Source: Closterium sp. Naga37s-1
Lineage: Eukaryota; Streptophyta; Zygnematophyceae; Desmidiales; Closteriaceae
Assembly (NCBI GenBank): GCA_947471745.1
Contig: CANJKZ010000010.1
Coordinates: 7,706,001-7,770,000, forward strand
Direction: 5' to 3'
Length of the DNA: 64,000 nt
The notes below the pieces were generated by a model. The model saw nothing but the letters and a program-made list of their open reading frames with translations, was not told the DNA's origin and searched no databases. The translations under genes were made by a program, and so were the position numbers. The stretch's first letter is position 1, and each line of letters begins with the position of its first letter. Shown here in pieces: positions 43,985 through 55,383 of this stretch.

Positions 43985-44502
43985 ACCCTGGTTTTCTAAT
44001 TGTAGTTTTGCTGCTCTAATGTATGCTCATTTTCTACAATAATTTGATAATCACATTATTTTTATTACTATTATTAGGGTGCTACCATTAGCTAATGATT
44101 GGGTGTTTTCAGGAAGTTCAGGCCTAGTTATGTTGGCATTTGAGTGAATGTTAACAAGGACAATTTGGCTATTTTTATCAGAACTAGAAACAACTGTGAA
44201 TGGCACTCTGGTTCACTGCCATTTCAACCCCAGTAAGTGGAGAACTCTGACCCTGGCGCCATGCTAATTTACGGCCAATAAGGGCCATCCCGGGTAATTA
44301 ACGGTCCGGCAATTATCGACCCCAATACGGCTAAAGTCTGCCTTATTTACAGCCGGGCAATTATTGGGCGTAGATACATTGTTTACAACCTAAGTTTGGA
44401 TGTTAACGCCCGGAAATAGACCTGACATTTTTGAGATGGTCCGCCAGCTCTCTAGTTCCATATTCGCTTTGGCTTTCTACGCTTCGCAGCAACGTGTTGA
44501 CA
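43985..44502. other. Interval before F-box/LRR gene 2
   Basis: AT-rich. Short CCGGG-AATTA repeats lie near 44295-44370. No gene. It should include the promoter of the following gene. Confidence 0.4.
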
Positions 44503-45861
44503 ATGTCCAGCAACGAAGGAGATTGGTTACCTCACGATCTCATCTGCTTCATCTTTCATTGTCTGAACAAGCAGTCACCCAGCTACTTCAATCACGCGTT
44601 GGTCTGTAAACGATGGAATTGCCTCGCTTACCTTGCACAGACGTCCATCGCCATCAGCCAGCCTTCCCTTAAAGCAGATTCTGCTCTTCTGGACTCCCTT
44701 TCCCGGTTCAGACACCTGACTTCTCTCACGATTAACAAGTGCGTTATTGACAAGGACAATGACGAGTTCCTTCGTGGCCTGGGATCTGTCTGTCCAAGGT
44801 TGATCTATCTTGACCTGAACAACGGAGATTATCCAGTGGTGACGTATGAAGGCTTAGATGCCCTCTTCACAGGCTGCACTGCGCTGCAGTACCTCTCGCT
44901 TACCATGATGACAGTCAGTTCTGATACGTTTGACCGTCTACCTGACTCTCTTGGTGGGCTGAAGTCACTGGTCAAACTTAGCATTCGTGATTTGGGCAGC
45001 GGAATACTTTTACCTGACACCATCGGCCAGCTTCGGAACCTTCGAGAGGTTTACCTAAATGGCTATCCCCTCTCCGAACTCCCGAGTTCTTTTTTCGAGC
45101 TTTCATCTCTGCAAGTCCTTGAGCTCGTGAATTGTAAAGGTTTTGATCCCCTTCTAAACGCAGTGTCGAGCTTAGGTTCTCTCAAGGCGCTAACTATCAG
45201 AGATTGTCGAGACTTCAATTCGCTCTCTGACTCTCTCTGCGATCTTTCTAACCTCCGCACGTTGGTCCTCAAGGATTGCCCAGGGCTTTGGGACCTTCCA
45301 GACAGCATGGATCGCCTGTCTTCGCTGGAGCATCTTGAGCTGTGCCAACTCAGAAACCTCAGTCACCTTCCTGAAAACCTTCCCAAGCTCTCTAGTCTCC
45401 GCAGCTTTTCCTTCAACTACTGTGAAAACGTTCGGACAGTGTCTCCATCCCTTCTTCAGCATTGGAGCCGCCTTACTACACTTGAGTTTGGATGGCCAGG
45501 CAATTTCTGGACACTCAGCGAGGATCAAAGTTCCTTCATGGCGTCTATTTGCCAGCTCTCAAATCTGAAAACGCTCCTCTTGTTTGGCGTTGACCTGGAC
45601 TACCTTCCACAGGAGATGCAAAATCTTTCACAGCTGCAGCAACTGACTATCAGTTCGTGGCCAAACTTGATGTGTTTGCCCCAGTCCTTGAGCAGTCTCA
45701 CCAGCCTTAGGACTCTCGTGATCACTGCATGCCCGTACTTTGGGGATGAGGAGCATGAGACAATCCTCAAGATCCCAAATCTGGAGAGTGGATGTGTTGA
45801 TGGTAGAATACTGGGAAATGGGTCATTTGAGAAACGGGGAGTCCGTGGAAGGGGACGGTAG
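44503..45861 (+). CDS. F-box/leucine-rich repeat protein 2 (internally shortened)
   Basis: Single exon, 452 residues from MSSNEGDWLPHDL. The F-box (LICFIFHCLNKQ, ALVCKRWNCLAYL) is followed by LRRs. Compared with copies 1 and 3, the N-terminus lacks about 15 residues. A block of about 70 residues (three LRRs) after LSLTMMTV is missing cleanly and in frame. The rest aligns to the end (PNLESGCVDGRILGNGSF). The start shares the context ACGTG-TGACAATGTC with copy 3, which supports the choice. Probably still expressible, with an altered recognition surface. Confidence 0.85.
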   Translation: MSSNEGDWLPHDLICFIFHCLNKQSPSYFNHALVCKRWNCLAYLAQTSIAISQPSLKADSALLDSLSRFRHLTSLTINKCVIDKDNDEFLRGLGSVCPRLIYLDLNNGDYPVVTYEGLDALFTGCTALQYLSLTMMTVSSDTFDRLPDSLGGLKSLVKLSIRDLGSGILLPDTIGQLRNLREVYLNGYPLSELPSSFFELSSLQVLELVNCKGFDPLLNAVSSLGSLKALTIRDCRDFNSLSDSLCDLSNLRTLVLKDCPGLWDLPDSMDRLSSLEHLELCQLRNLSHLPENLPKLSSLRSFSFNYCENVRTVSPSLLQHWSRLTTLEFGWPGNFWTLSEDQSSFMASICQLSNLKTLLLFGVDLDYLPQEMQNLSQLQQLTISSWPNLMCLPQSLSSLTSLRTLVITACPYFGDEEHETILKIPNLESGCVDGRILGNGSFEKRGVRGRGR

Positions 45862-45906
45862 ATGCTGTGCTTATCGCTGGATTGTGGTAGGGGTGTGTGT
45901 GTTTTA

Positions 45907-46464
45907 CCGTATTCTCCCGGACATAACACCCTAGGGTATAGCTAAAAATACAGGGAAAAAATGGGGGGGGTCTCCTCATAGGAAAAAAATACATAATACC
46001 CGGGTCTTTACATATGGCATATTTTAGTGTTAGTGTTTTTTTAATTAGTCAATGTGGGTGTTTTGCTGGTCCTTTTAGCATCACTGCCTGAGGCGCGAAT
46101 GTGAGTTTCGGCCTCAAACTTCATCGCCCTCACGAAAATGCCATGTGGCACCTCTCTTGCCACTTGCAACGGAAGATTCACCTGCACGTGGCAACAGAGA
46201 AATAGTGGGAGGGGGCAAATCTCGGCAGATTGCCTTTGAATGTACCGCGAAATTTCATTGAGGGAGAAATTCACACGATATTCTTCCGTATTGCAGCTAC
46301 TCGTTAACGACTATAATAATGAATCTGTAAGAAAAGGGGGGTGTTATAGAAAATCAGCCAAAAAGGGGGGTATAGTAGAAACGAGGTCTATCATAACACC
46401 CACCCCGCACAAGCTACCCGGGGGTGTACAATTATGGGGGGGTGTTTTGTCCGGGAGTATACGG
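45907..46464. mobile_element. 558-bp MITE with 25-bp TIRs and TA target duplication (mariner/Stowaway-like)
   Basis: The left end CCGTATTCTCCCGGACAT and the right end (reverse complement CCGTATACTCCCGGACAA) form 25-bp inverted repeats with two mismatches. They are flanked on both sides by TA (45905-45906, 46465-46466). The interior is non-coding with runs of G and A. The related 3' flank of F-box/LRR gene 3 (about 51430-51470) lacks this insert and gives an empty-site comparison. Confidence 0.8.
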
Positions 46465-46796
46465 TACATTTGCAGTGATTCCTGTCGTCGTACTTTGGAT
46501 GGTCAATGTTGACAAGTCTTACTGTACCGTATATGTCTTCACTGTCGCTGTCGCGATCGGCATCATTGTAGTCACTATTTTTATTGCATGCGTACCGTAG
46601 GTAGTTTCCACCCTTCGCCGTCCCGTCTACCGTATCTCATTCCATGCCGCACGGCAAGGATGTCATCTAAATGATGACTGATACGTTTTTCTACCAGACA
46701 TACTTCTAACATGTTACGAAATGATGCTTTAAACTTCAACATATCCAACCGTTGGCAGAGTAAAATGTAGATACTCACACCCTACTAATAACTCTG

Positions 46797-48660
46797 TGTT
46801 ATTGACGCCACGTTGGTCGCTTGATGAACCTGTTGAGGCTCATCTTATGGAGATTTGTGAGCACTCCGTTCGTTTGCGCATGTGCTTGGATTGGATGCGG
46901 TGTGTTCGGATCAGTGGGAGCAAGCACCTCAGTGGGTAACCAAAGGTTAGCACCGCCGTCACCGTCGCCGTTGCTGCTGGTGCTGCTGAGGCTGCTGGAA
47001 CTGCTGCTGCTGCTGAGGGAACTTTCCTCGCTCCCCTGGGTGCTCTCAGCATCGTCCCCACTCTCATCCCCCACAATCTCCTGCTGCTAGGGCGCAACTA
47101 CTCCCCCTCAACTACCCCCCAGTAATCTGCCGTCTTCTTATCATCCCGTCCCATCATCTCGCCATATGTCGCATGGTTATAGGTCCACTTGGATCGCCCC
47201 CCAAACGCCTCCTCAGGGCGGTCTGGTCAAAGAGGATCTTGATCAACGTCGCCAGATCTATGAACGGCTGGATAACCTGTTGGGGCAGAACGGATTCAAT
47301 GGGTACAGAACGGTTAGGCGAGAAATCAATCCATTCATGGTGAACATGACCATCCACACTGGCAGAAAGTGCATCAAAAAGAAGGGGAAGTACTGGTGTG
47401 TTACCTTGGTGTTCAGCCTTAGTAATAAACCACGCATAAGCATGGTATTTCCACTTTACTCTCCTCGAAGGGCCCCACACACCACCTTACCTTCCGGAAG
47501 GCCACAAAGACGGCAGGCAGGTTGTAGATGATAGGCGTTAAGCAGACCTGAAGTCGACTCACACGTCAGTCCTACGGAGCCCCATGCACCTCACCTTCCA
47601 GAAGGCTTTGAAGACGGCAGGCGGGTTGTAGATGACAGCAGCGCCGAGCCGTCCCATAGAGCCCCATTCCCTCTTCCCCCCCTTACCTTTCCTAGAGAGC
47701 TGCACGCACCTTCCAGAATGCTCAGCACCTCGCGAGACGTCTTGAGCGGCGGGGCCTTGCGCATGCTCCACCCGCGGAAATCAATCAGCCACACCATCTG
47801 CTCCTGCCCCCCCTTCTCTTCCAGGCGATTGTTCTACTCTTTGTGCTGTTCGTGAGCAGCCCGGCTGGTTCATGACAGCATTGACTAGGCAGTGCACCAG
47901 GTGCTGCACCTGCCCTGCATAATAGATGGTGCTCTGTAAGCAAGGGGAATGCACGGATGAGGGCTGTTAGACGCATCATCTGACCGGAAAGGCCTGGCCA
48001 TCTCTCAGGTGGCAGTCACTTCTCTACCCATGCTCCTCACCTGCTGGCCTCACCTCGCAAGCACCTCACCTGCTGGCCGGCAGAGAGCACCACGACTGGG
48101 CGGCCGTGTTTGTCCTGGAATGCCGCGCCTTGCCCGTCGCGCCCTCCTCCGCCCCGTCCGCCTGCAATCGCCTTCCGCACACGTTCCACAAAACGACATA
48201 TTGTGTACCAGGTGGCGATGATGTGAAAGGAAAGGGGAAGAGAGAAGAACTGATGGCGGGAACAAAGCGGACGGCGGGAACAAAGCGGACGGCAGGAAGG
48301 AATAATCTTCAGCAATGAGGTATGCATACTTTCTGTCGGACATTTCCACTGCACTCGTACTGATGTATGCATTTCCATCCACCTGCCTCTGTCGCCCGAT
48401 TCTACGTACGTGCTCATATGCTTGTGATGTACATACGCACGTACGAGTGTACGTACCCATCGGATCTCTTCCGGGCGGCACTGGTCGCGCCACTTGAGCG
48501 TGTCTTGCAGCATGCGCTCGGCGCGCTGCTCGTGCCAGTTGCGCGCGCGCAGGTATCGGCGCAGGCACGCGTTGGAGCAGAATATCCGCGCGCGCTTGGG
48601 GAGGGGACCGAGCCATGCGCGCAGCTCCTTCACCTGCACGCGCAAGTGCAGAGAGAGGGG
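46797..48660 (-). pseudogene. Sec14-like CRAL-TRIO protein, decayed copy
   Basis: Reading right to left, it opens with a CRAL-TRIO N-terminal helix bundle (about 48640-48480, LRAWLGPLPKRARIFCSNACL, RRYLRARNWHEQRAERML). The GRPVVVLSAGQQ exon follows (about 48170-48070), then the IDFRGWSMRKAPPLKTSRE exon (about 47800-47600). The Ser-rich C-terminus ends KRPTWRQ at 46797. The family binds small lipophilic ligands or phosphoinositides. Compared with the copy at 62270, it has in-frame TAGs around 47070-47090 and a deletion in the middle of the lipid-binding fold (near 47160-47260). It also carries several frameshifts. The short piece VKELRAxLG is repeated further upstream at about 48750-48720 and 48870-48840, a small tandem exon duplication. 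Confidence 0.8.
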
Positions 48661-48899
48661 GAGTGAGCGCGAATGCTTTGACAGACACTTTCGCGAATGC
48701 TAAAAGAAGTTACCGAGAGATGCTCGTAGCTCTTTCACCTGCACGGGAACGAGCACAGGGAGAGAAAAAGCGAGAGTGAAGGCGCGAAAGGCTTTGAGCG
48801 TGAAAGTGAGAGTGATTCACTAGTTGAAATTTCTCAAAAAGGGAACCGAGTGATGCGCGCAGCTCCTTCACTTGCACGCGAAAATGTGCAGGGCGAAAG

Positions 48900-49791
48900 G
48901 GAGAGTGAGAGCGGAGAAACGAACAGAGAGAGTGAATCCCTCGACAGAGACGGGAAGGCGGAAAGAGAAGGCTTGCTGAGACCAACCTTCTGCGGTCGCA
49001 GATTTGGCCCTCAAGATAAGGCAAGTAGTCGAGATCGCGACCTTCGAGGTGACTAAAAATCCTTCGACGCCATGAGTTTTGAGCTGACTCAAAATCCACC
49101 GCTCTAGTTCACGAAGAAGACCGTGGCGTCTACCATTCTCAATTACGAGTGTACTCTATGGTAGCAACGAGATGAAGTGGAAGCGAAAGAGGCGTGCTGT
49201 ACACATCAATGGTGGAAATCACAACTGCGGGTGATCACGATTCACGACACTTGGTCTGAGCCACATATGCCTGGAGACGCGTTTAGAGTAACGTCTATCG
49301 AAGAAACCGTTTTTCGCGCCATGAGGTACCCAGAATGTGAGCTTGACAGCCGCAGCCGAAGGTGATGGAAACTCGAAGTAAAGGTTAGGGCGTGGTCCAC
49401 GCCCTCAGATTCGTTCCACTGGGTTACCGTTTTCTAGTTCTGGATTGCGATTGGTCGGCAGAGGTTTGCGATAGGATTAGGAATTCGTTGTCGGGACATT
49501 TCAGTCGCAACGCTCAGGACGAAACGGTAACACAAGTCGATAGCAGCGAAACTAGGGCAGACAGATCTGGCGCAACTGGTGTGCATGCTCGGAGCTCACT
49601 ATACGGGTTTTGTGAAGCTGAGCAACTTCAACAGAAAACAAAGCTTCCCCCAGATCCAGTGTCAGATTTCATGGGCGTTGCATCACCGCTCTATTACCCT
49701 AGTCAGTTCCAGATTCCAGTTCGCTCCAGTTGACCGAGGACCTATATTTTCCTTCACTTAGTTGGCCTTAGTTCGCAGCAACGTGCTAACA
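48900..49791. other. Interval between Sec14 pseudogene and F-box/LRR gene 3
   Basis: Contains the palindrome TTTTGAG-CTGA-CTCAAAA at 49077-49094 and then unrecognised sequence. No gene is supported. Confidence 0.4.
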
Positions 49792-51396
49792 ATGTCTGAT
49801 GCTGAAGGAGATTTACTGTCCCTAGCCCCAGTCCCGCATCGCCGTAGACGTGTGTCGTTGAATCGATTACCGGACGACCCCATCTGCCTGATCTTCCGTT
49901 GCCTAAACAAGCAGTCACCCAGCTGCTTCAATCATGCTCTTGTATGTAAACGTTGGAATCGCCTCGCTTACCTTGCACAGACGTCCATCGCCAATAGTTC
50001 TCCCAGCCTTACAGCAGGTGCTGCTCTTTTGGAATCCCTTTCCCGGTTCAAGCATCTGACTTCTCTCACGATTAACAAGTGCGTTCTCGACCCAGACAAT
50101 GACGATTTCCTCCATGGCCTAGGATCCGCCTGTCCAAGGTTGACTTATCTTGACCTGAACAACGGAGACGAACCAGGGTTGACGTATGAAGGCTTAGATG
50201 CCCTCTTCACAGGTTGCTCTGCGTTGCAGTACCTCTCGCTTACCATGATGACAGTCTACGAAGACAGCTGTGATTTGCCACCATCCTTCTTCGACCTTTC
50301 ATCATTGACGGAGGCCAACCTTCATGTTGATTTCGCCTTTTTGCCTGATGAATTCGACAAGCTAAGGTCCCTGACTAAGCTGACACTCACCATTCTGTAC
50401 AATGACCACCTTCCCGAATCAATCGTCCAGCTCACCAGATTGACCGAGCTGCAGTTACTAAAAAGTTCGAGTGCGTTCGATCTTTTACCTGACTCGTTTG
50501 GTAGACTGAAGTCACTGGTCAAACTTAGCATTCGCTTTGTGGGCATCACAGCTCTTCCTGACACCATCGGCCAGCTTCGGAACCTTCGAGAGGTTTACCT
50601 AGAGTATAATGTCCTATCCGAATTCCCGAGTTCTTTTTTCGAGCTTGGTTCTCTTCAAGTTCTTGACCTCGTGGAATGTCCAGGTTTTGAATCTCTTCCA
50701 AACGCAGTTTCGGGCTTAAGTTCTCTAAAGACGCTAACTATCAGAGATAATACAGCCTTGGTTTCGCTCCCTAATTCTCTCTGCGACCTTTCTAACCTCC
50801 GCATGTTGGTCCTCAAAGCTTGCTCAGGGCTCACGGAGTTACCACAGAACGTGGATCGCCTATCCTCGCTTGAGCATCTCGAGCTGGCCCAACTTGAAAG
50901 CCTTACCCGCCTTCCTGATACCCTCTCCAAGCTCTCCAATCTTCGCACTTTTTCCTTCAACTACTGCGACAAAGTTGAGACAGTGTCTCCATCCCTCCTT
51001 CGGCATTGGAGCAGCCTTACGACTCTTGAGTTTGGGTGGCCAGCCAACTGCGTGACGTGCCAGGAGGATCAACGTGCCTTCACGAAGTCTATTTGCCAGC
51101 TCTCGAATCTGAAAACGCTGCTCCTGTTTGGCCTTCCGGACCTGTACGGGCTTCCAGATGAGATGGGAAAACTTTCACAGCTGCAGCGGCTGACTATCAG
51201 TTCGTGGCCTAAACTGATGAGTGTGCCTGAGTCCTTAAGCAGTCTCACCAGCCTCAGGACTCTTGTGATCACTGCATGCCCGAAACTTGCACATGCTGAG
51301 CATGAGACAATCTCCAAGATTCCAAATCTGGAGAGTGGATGTGTTGATGGTAGGGTACTGGAAAATGGATACCGTAGTTTGGGAAGGGGGGCGTGA
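49792..51396 (+). CDS. F-box/leucine-rich repeat protein 3
   Basis: Single exon, 534 residues from MSDAEGDLLSL. F-box at residues 25-67 (LNRLPDDPICLIFRCLNKQ, ALVCKRWNRLAYL), followed by about 17 LRRs covering the same set as copy 1, and the shared terminus PNLESGCVDGRVLENG. It is the closest match to copy 2 over the first third, including the 5' flank. Likely an intact SCF-type substrate receptor of unknown target. Its 3' flank matches that of copy 2 up to the MITE insertion point. Confidence 0.88.
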   Translation: MSDAEGDLLSLAPVPHRRRRVSLNRLPDDPICLIFRCLNKQSPSCFNHALVCKRWNRLAYLAQTSIANSSPSLTAGAALLESLSRFKHLTSLTINKCVLDPDNDDFLHGLGSACPRLTYLDLNNGDEPGLTYEGLDALFTGCSALQYLSLTMMTVYEDSCDLPPSFFDLSSLTEANLHVDFAFLPDEFDKLRSLTKLTLTILYNDHLPESIVQLTRLTELQLLKSSSAFDLLPDSFGRLKSLVKLSIRFVGITALPDTIGQLRNLREVYLEYNVLSEFPSSFFELGSLQVLDLVECPGFESLPNAVSGLSSLKTLTIRDNTALVSLPNSLCDLSNLRMLVLKACSGLTELPQNVDRLSSLEHLELAQLESLTRLPDTLSKLSNLRTFSFNYCDKVETVSPSLLRHWSSLTTLEFGWPANCVTCQEDQRAFTKSICQLSNLKTLLLFGLPDLYGLPDEMGKLSQLQRLTISSWPKLMSVPESLSSLTSLRTLVITACPKLAHAEHETISKIPNLESGCVDGRVLENGYRSLGRGA

Positions 51397-51626
51397 GTGG
51401 AAAGGGATAGTAGATGCAGTGCTTATTGCTGGATTGTGGCAGGGCGTTCTTATTGTAAGTGCGTAGTGATTCCTGTCTTTGTGTCTGGATGGTCAATGTT
51501 GACATGCCCCAGATGTCTTCACCGTCATTATCAGCATCGTTATTGTCACCATTTTTATTGGCTGGGTTCCACCCTTTGCCGTCATTCTCCGCTGTCGCTG
51601 GATTCTCAACAAATCATTTATATTGT

Positions 51627-52337
51627 AAAGGTTTTGAGTCCCTTCCAAACGCTGTGTCTGGCTTCGGATCTCTCAAGACGCTAACTATCAGAGATTGTCG
51701 AGACTTTGTTTCGCTCCCTGACTCTCTCTGCGATCTTTCTAACCTCCGCGTGTTGGTCCTCAAGGATTGTTCAGTGCTCATGGACCTTCCAGAGAGCATG
51801 GATCACTTGTCATCTCTGGATCATTTAGAGTTGAGCCAACTCAGAAGCCTTATGAACCTTCCTAATACCATCTCCAAGCTCTCCAATCTCCGCACTTTCA
51901 CCTTCAACTACTGTGACAACGTCAGATCAGTGTCTCCATCCCTGTCTCGGCATTGGAGCTGCCTCACGACTCTTGAGTTTGGGTGGCCAGCCAACTGCAT
52001 GGTGTGCAGCAACGACCAAAAAGACTTCATGTCGTCTCTCTGTCAGCTTTCGAATCTGAAAAAGCTCTTCCTGTTTGGCTTTCCGGACCTGTACTGGCTC
52101 CCACAGGAGATGACGAACCTCTCACAGCTGCATTGGCTGACCTTGAGTTCGTGGCCTAACCTGATGTGTGTGCCCCAGTCCTTGAGCAGTCTCACCAGCC
52201 TCAGGACTCTCGTGATCACTGCATGCCCGAAGTTTGGGGATGAGGAAGGTGAGACAATCCTCAAGATTCCAAATCTGGACAGTGGATGTGTTGATGGTAG
52301 AATCCTGGGAAATGGATCATTTGGAGGGAAGAAGTGA
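51627..52337 (+). pseudogene. F-box/LRR partial copy (C-terminal LRRs only)
   Basis: Homology begins abruptly at CKGFESLPNAVSG, in the middle of the LRR domain, and runs to the stop after ILGNGSFGGKK. It lacks the F-box and about nine LRRs. The frame is open upstream to 51459, but that part has no counterpart in the paralogues. It lies 230 bp after copy 3 in the same direction, as expected from unequal crossing-over or a truncated tandem duplicate. No obvious promoter. Confidence 0.85.
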
Positions 52338-52407
52338 GTGGATGGATGGGGATGGGGTGGGCAGGGGCTGGAATGTTTGAATATGCTGGAGGTTTAGTGG
52401 TACGGTA

Positions 52408-55383
52408 CAGGCCCCTAGATTCGTTTTGAGGTAGTCTGAGGCCTCAGAGTACACCGCTCTTCCTAGTCTGGCTGTCAGAGTGACCTGATTTTTTAAGTCT
52501 GAGATTTCAGACTACACTTGCATTTCTACGCTGAACATACAGAGTCACAGTCAATTTTCCTGTTATAATGAAAACACTAAGTAACCTTCTTACATTTCTT
52601 CTTGATAGTCTAATACAGGTTCACGTTCTACTACTGCCTCTTCTACAGGCTCCTTCCCAGCCCACGAGGGCTCCTCTCTGTGCCTAGCAGCAGGTGCTGT
52701 GACCGGCCGGCGCTTCTTGTAGCTGCGCCATATCTCTACTACTCCTGGGACATCTAGCTCATAGTCTAGGAGTGAAATACAGAGCAGATCACTCAGCCTA
52801 CAATCCTTAATGCTGCCCCTCTGCCACGTTTTGATGAGATTCTGTCGGGAGAAACCGCGCTCGCACTCGACCGTGCTGAGAGGCAGCACCGCAATCGCCA
52901 CCCACAGTCCGACCAGGTTGGGGTACGCCTGCTGCCAGTCGGGTGTCCTGAGCATCGCACAAAGTCCCGTGTGGAACTTGCGCTCGCTCTTGGGGGCTCT
53001 GGCAAGGACCGGACACAGTGTGCGCAGCTCCCTCACGGCTTTCTTCTTGTCAATGCCTGCAAGGCAAAACGAGACACGGGTTTAGTAAACGAGCCATAGC
53101 CAAAGGGGGAAAGGGGCGGGGTGACACAAAACCATACCAGGTAGTATCTCGTCGGCTTCATCTGCGCGAAACAACGTGACAAGCGACATCAGCCACTCCA
53201 GGCACTGTGCCTGCCGTGCGTCCCGGTCCCAGTGAGGTTGCCACATCTCTGGAATAAACAGCCGCACTCCGGAAAGTGAGTCAAGGTCGCCGAGCTTGGA
53301 CTGGAGCTGCTCGACAACGAGCTCGGCCATGTCGGTGCAGAGCGCAACGCAGGCGTGGTGATGACCAGGCCCACGATAGCTTGGGTTGGTGCGTTCGTGA
53401 AGCTTCACCTTGAAGCGGTTCATACTGCCGTCGGACGATGCTCCTTCCACCACCATTTCTGGTGTCCCTCCCGGACCCTGCTTCTCAATGAAGCGGTAGA
53501 GCCTCTCGGTCGGCCCCCCCCCGAAGTCGTCTCCACAGTCGACGTACCGAGCCTCCAGGATCGATGTGGTGCGCACAATCTGCGTGTGCACCAGCGCGTA
53601 GTCGAGCTGCATCACAAACATACAAAGAGAATTAGTACAATGGGTCTCGGACTTAAACCAATACAATCTACACCCTCAAATTCACTTACTTCTCGCTTCT
53701 GAAAAACTGAGGAGAGGACGTTGAGCTGCTCCAGCATGTCCGCGAGGAACCTGATGAGGAACTGGAACCTGTACGACGTGACGAGCGACGACACCTGCAG
53801 CAGCTCCATGTCTTGCGCTTTCGGGTGCATGTCGATGCGCTGCTGCCGCCCGTACTTCTGCAGCAAGTCCTCCTGGCGCTGCAGAGCAAATCGGTGCTTC
53901 ACCGTCCCTTCGTGCTTCTTGAAGGACTGTGTCTGCACGTCTGTAGCTCCCTCGGTACGCCGCCCACACTTGCCATTCAATCCCGCAAACTCCAGGCAAA
54001 TACTGCACTTGAAAGAAGGGGCACCAGAAGAGGTCTTAGTTAGAACAAGCCAACTGTAATCGGTGGACCACTTCGATTTGAATCTCTCATGCGCTTCCTC
54101 GTATTTCAACTCAGGATTATCGGATTTGGGCTTTGAGCTGTCCTGCGTGGGCCTCGGGCTGCCCTGCGTGGGCATGGAGCTGTCCTGCATGGGAGAATCG
54201 TCGCTCGCAGGAGTCACAACGGTCGATGGAGGAGGCGGAGTGGCCCAACCAAGGGTGGACTGCCGGTACCGCAGCTTCGACGGTGGCGCGGGACGAGAAG
54301 GTGCACCAACAGACGCCTCATGGGGCACCGCCTGTTGCGCAGCGGTCGCTGATTCAGTGACGGCCTCGTGCAGAGGTGTGGTGTCTCTGGGAATAGGTGG
54401 GCGGCTCGAGCTAGGTTGCGACGGTGGCGTTGGAGGTGGATTGTGCTTCGGTAGGACAGACCTAAGAAAATCTAGACCGGTGAGAGGGTCGGATACTGGG
54501 CCGGATACTGGGCGACCGACTGCATCATCCTCGTCGTCGGGCCCATCCGCGACAGCCTCTGTAGCTGCCATTGAGCCTGCCGAGCAGAGGTGTAGCGAGC
54601 TAGGAGGTGGGAGACTGAAACAAGGGCTCCTACACTAGTTTGAGTCCAGGCAAATGGAGCGGGCCATGAGAGAGACTGCAAGAACGGTGACCAAGAAGAA
54701 GATGAGAAACCCTCGTGTAATAGGACCTCCCATCTCCCAGAAGGTCATTGCATGCACTGCACCTGGGCGTGAATCCTTGGAAGGTGGGGTGATTGGGGTT
54801 GATGGATGGAGTCACGTGAGAGAAGCAGCGCGGTGCGAGCCCTGCGTTGGCAACTGGGAAGGTGGGGTGGGGTGGATGGACGTGGTGACGTGAGAGTGGC
54901 AGCGCGCTGCGAGCTATGCGCTGGCAACATTGAAGGCGGGGTGTGGTGGATGGTCGTGGTGTACAGCGAAGGTGCAGTGCGTGGCGAGCTATGTGTTGGC
55001 AAGGAATCTTGCCAACACTGCCTGCGGCGCAGCCGCAATTGGTCAGAATTGGGTGGGATTACAGCAACGCTGTACCAACGCAACTGTGCGTTGTCGCGCT
55101 GGCGAAATCGTGGGTTCCCGCCCGTGATTGACGGGGTTACTGCTCCACGCCGCCAGGCTGGACCCTGCCCCTGTATTATCGGATTCAGAATGCACCCCCG
55201 ATACAAGTCTGAGGCACAGCCTACACTACTAAAAATAGTCTGAAATTACAGACAAGTATGTTAAAAAAACTCTGAAACATCAGACAGGGCCCCAAAAAAA
55301 TTTCTTAGAGTGCAGACTAGGTACCAAAAAAAAGTCTGAACGGACTCTGATTCAGACTCTAAAGTCTGATATCTAGGGCCGTG
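52408..55383 (-). mobile_element. hAT DNA transposon, complete with 8-bp target duplication
   Basis: 2976 bp. Imperfect 13-bp terminal inverted repeats CAGGCCCCTAGAT (52408-52420) and, on the minus strand, CACGGCCCTAGAT (55383-55371). A perfect 8-bp direct repeat GTACGGTA flanks it at 52400-52407 and 55384-55391, the hallmark length of hAT. Both subterminal regions are rich in AGTCTGA/TCAGACT motifs (52430-52520, 55250-55370), likely transposase binding sites. It contains one transposase gene on the minus strand. Confidence 0.92.
52590..54571 (-). CDS. hAT transposase (BED/TTF-like zinc finger and hAT dimerisation domain)
   Basis: Three exons, 54571-53690, 53606-53138 and 53056-52590, all GT-AG and in frame, giving 605 residues. 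A Pro/Ser-rich N-terminus leads to a zinc-finger region of the ZNF862/TTF type (FKCSICLEFAGLNGKCGRR, then KHEGTVKH) near residues 150-215. The middle should hold the RNase-H-like catalytic fold; its acidic residues could not be assigned by eye. The C-terminus has the hAT dimerisation signature (LPLSTVECERGFSRQN, then LSDLLCISLLDYE). No internal stop. With intact termini and target duplication the element may be active. Confidence 0.88.
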
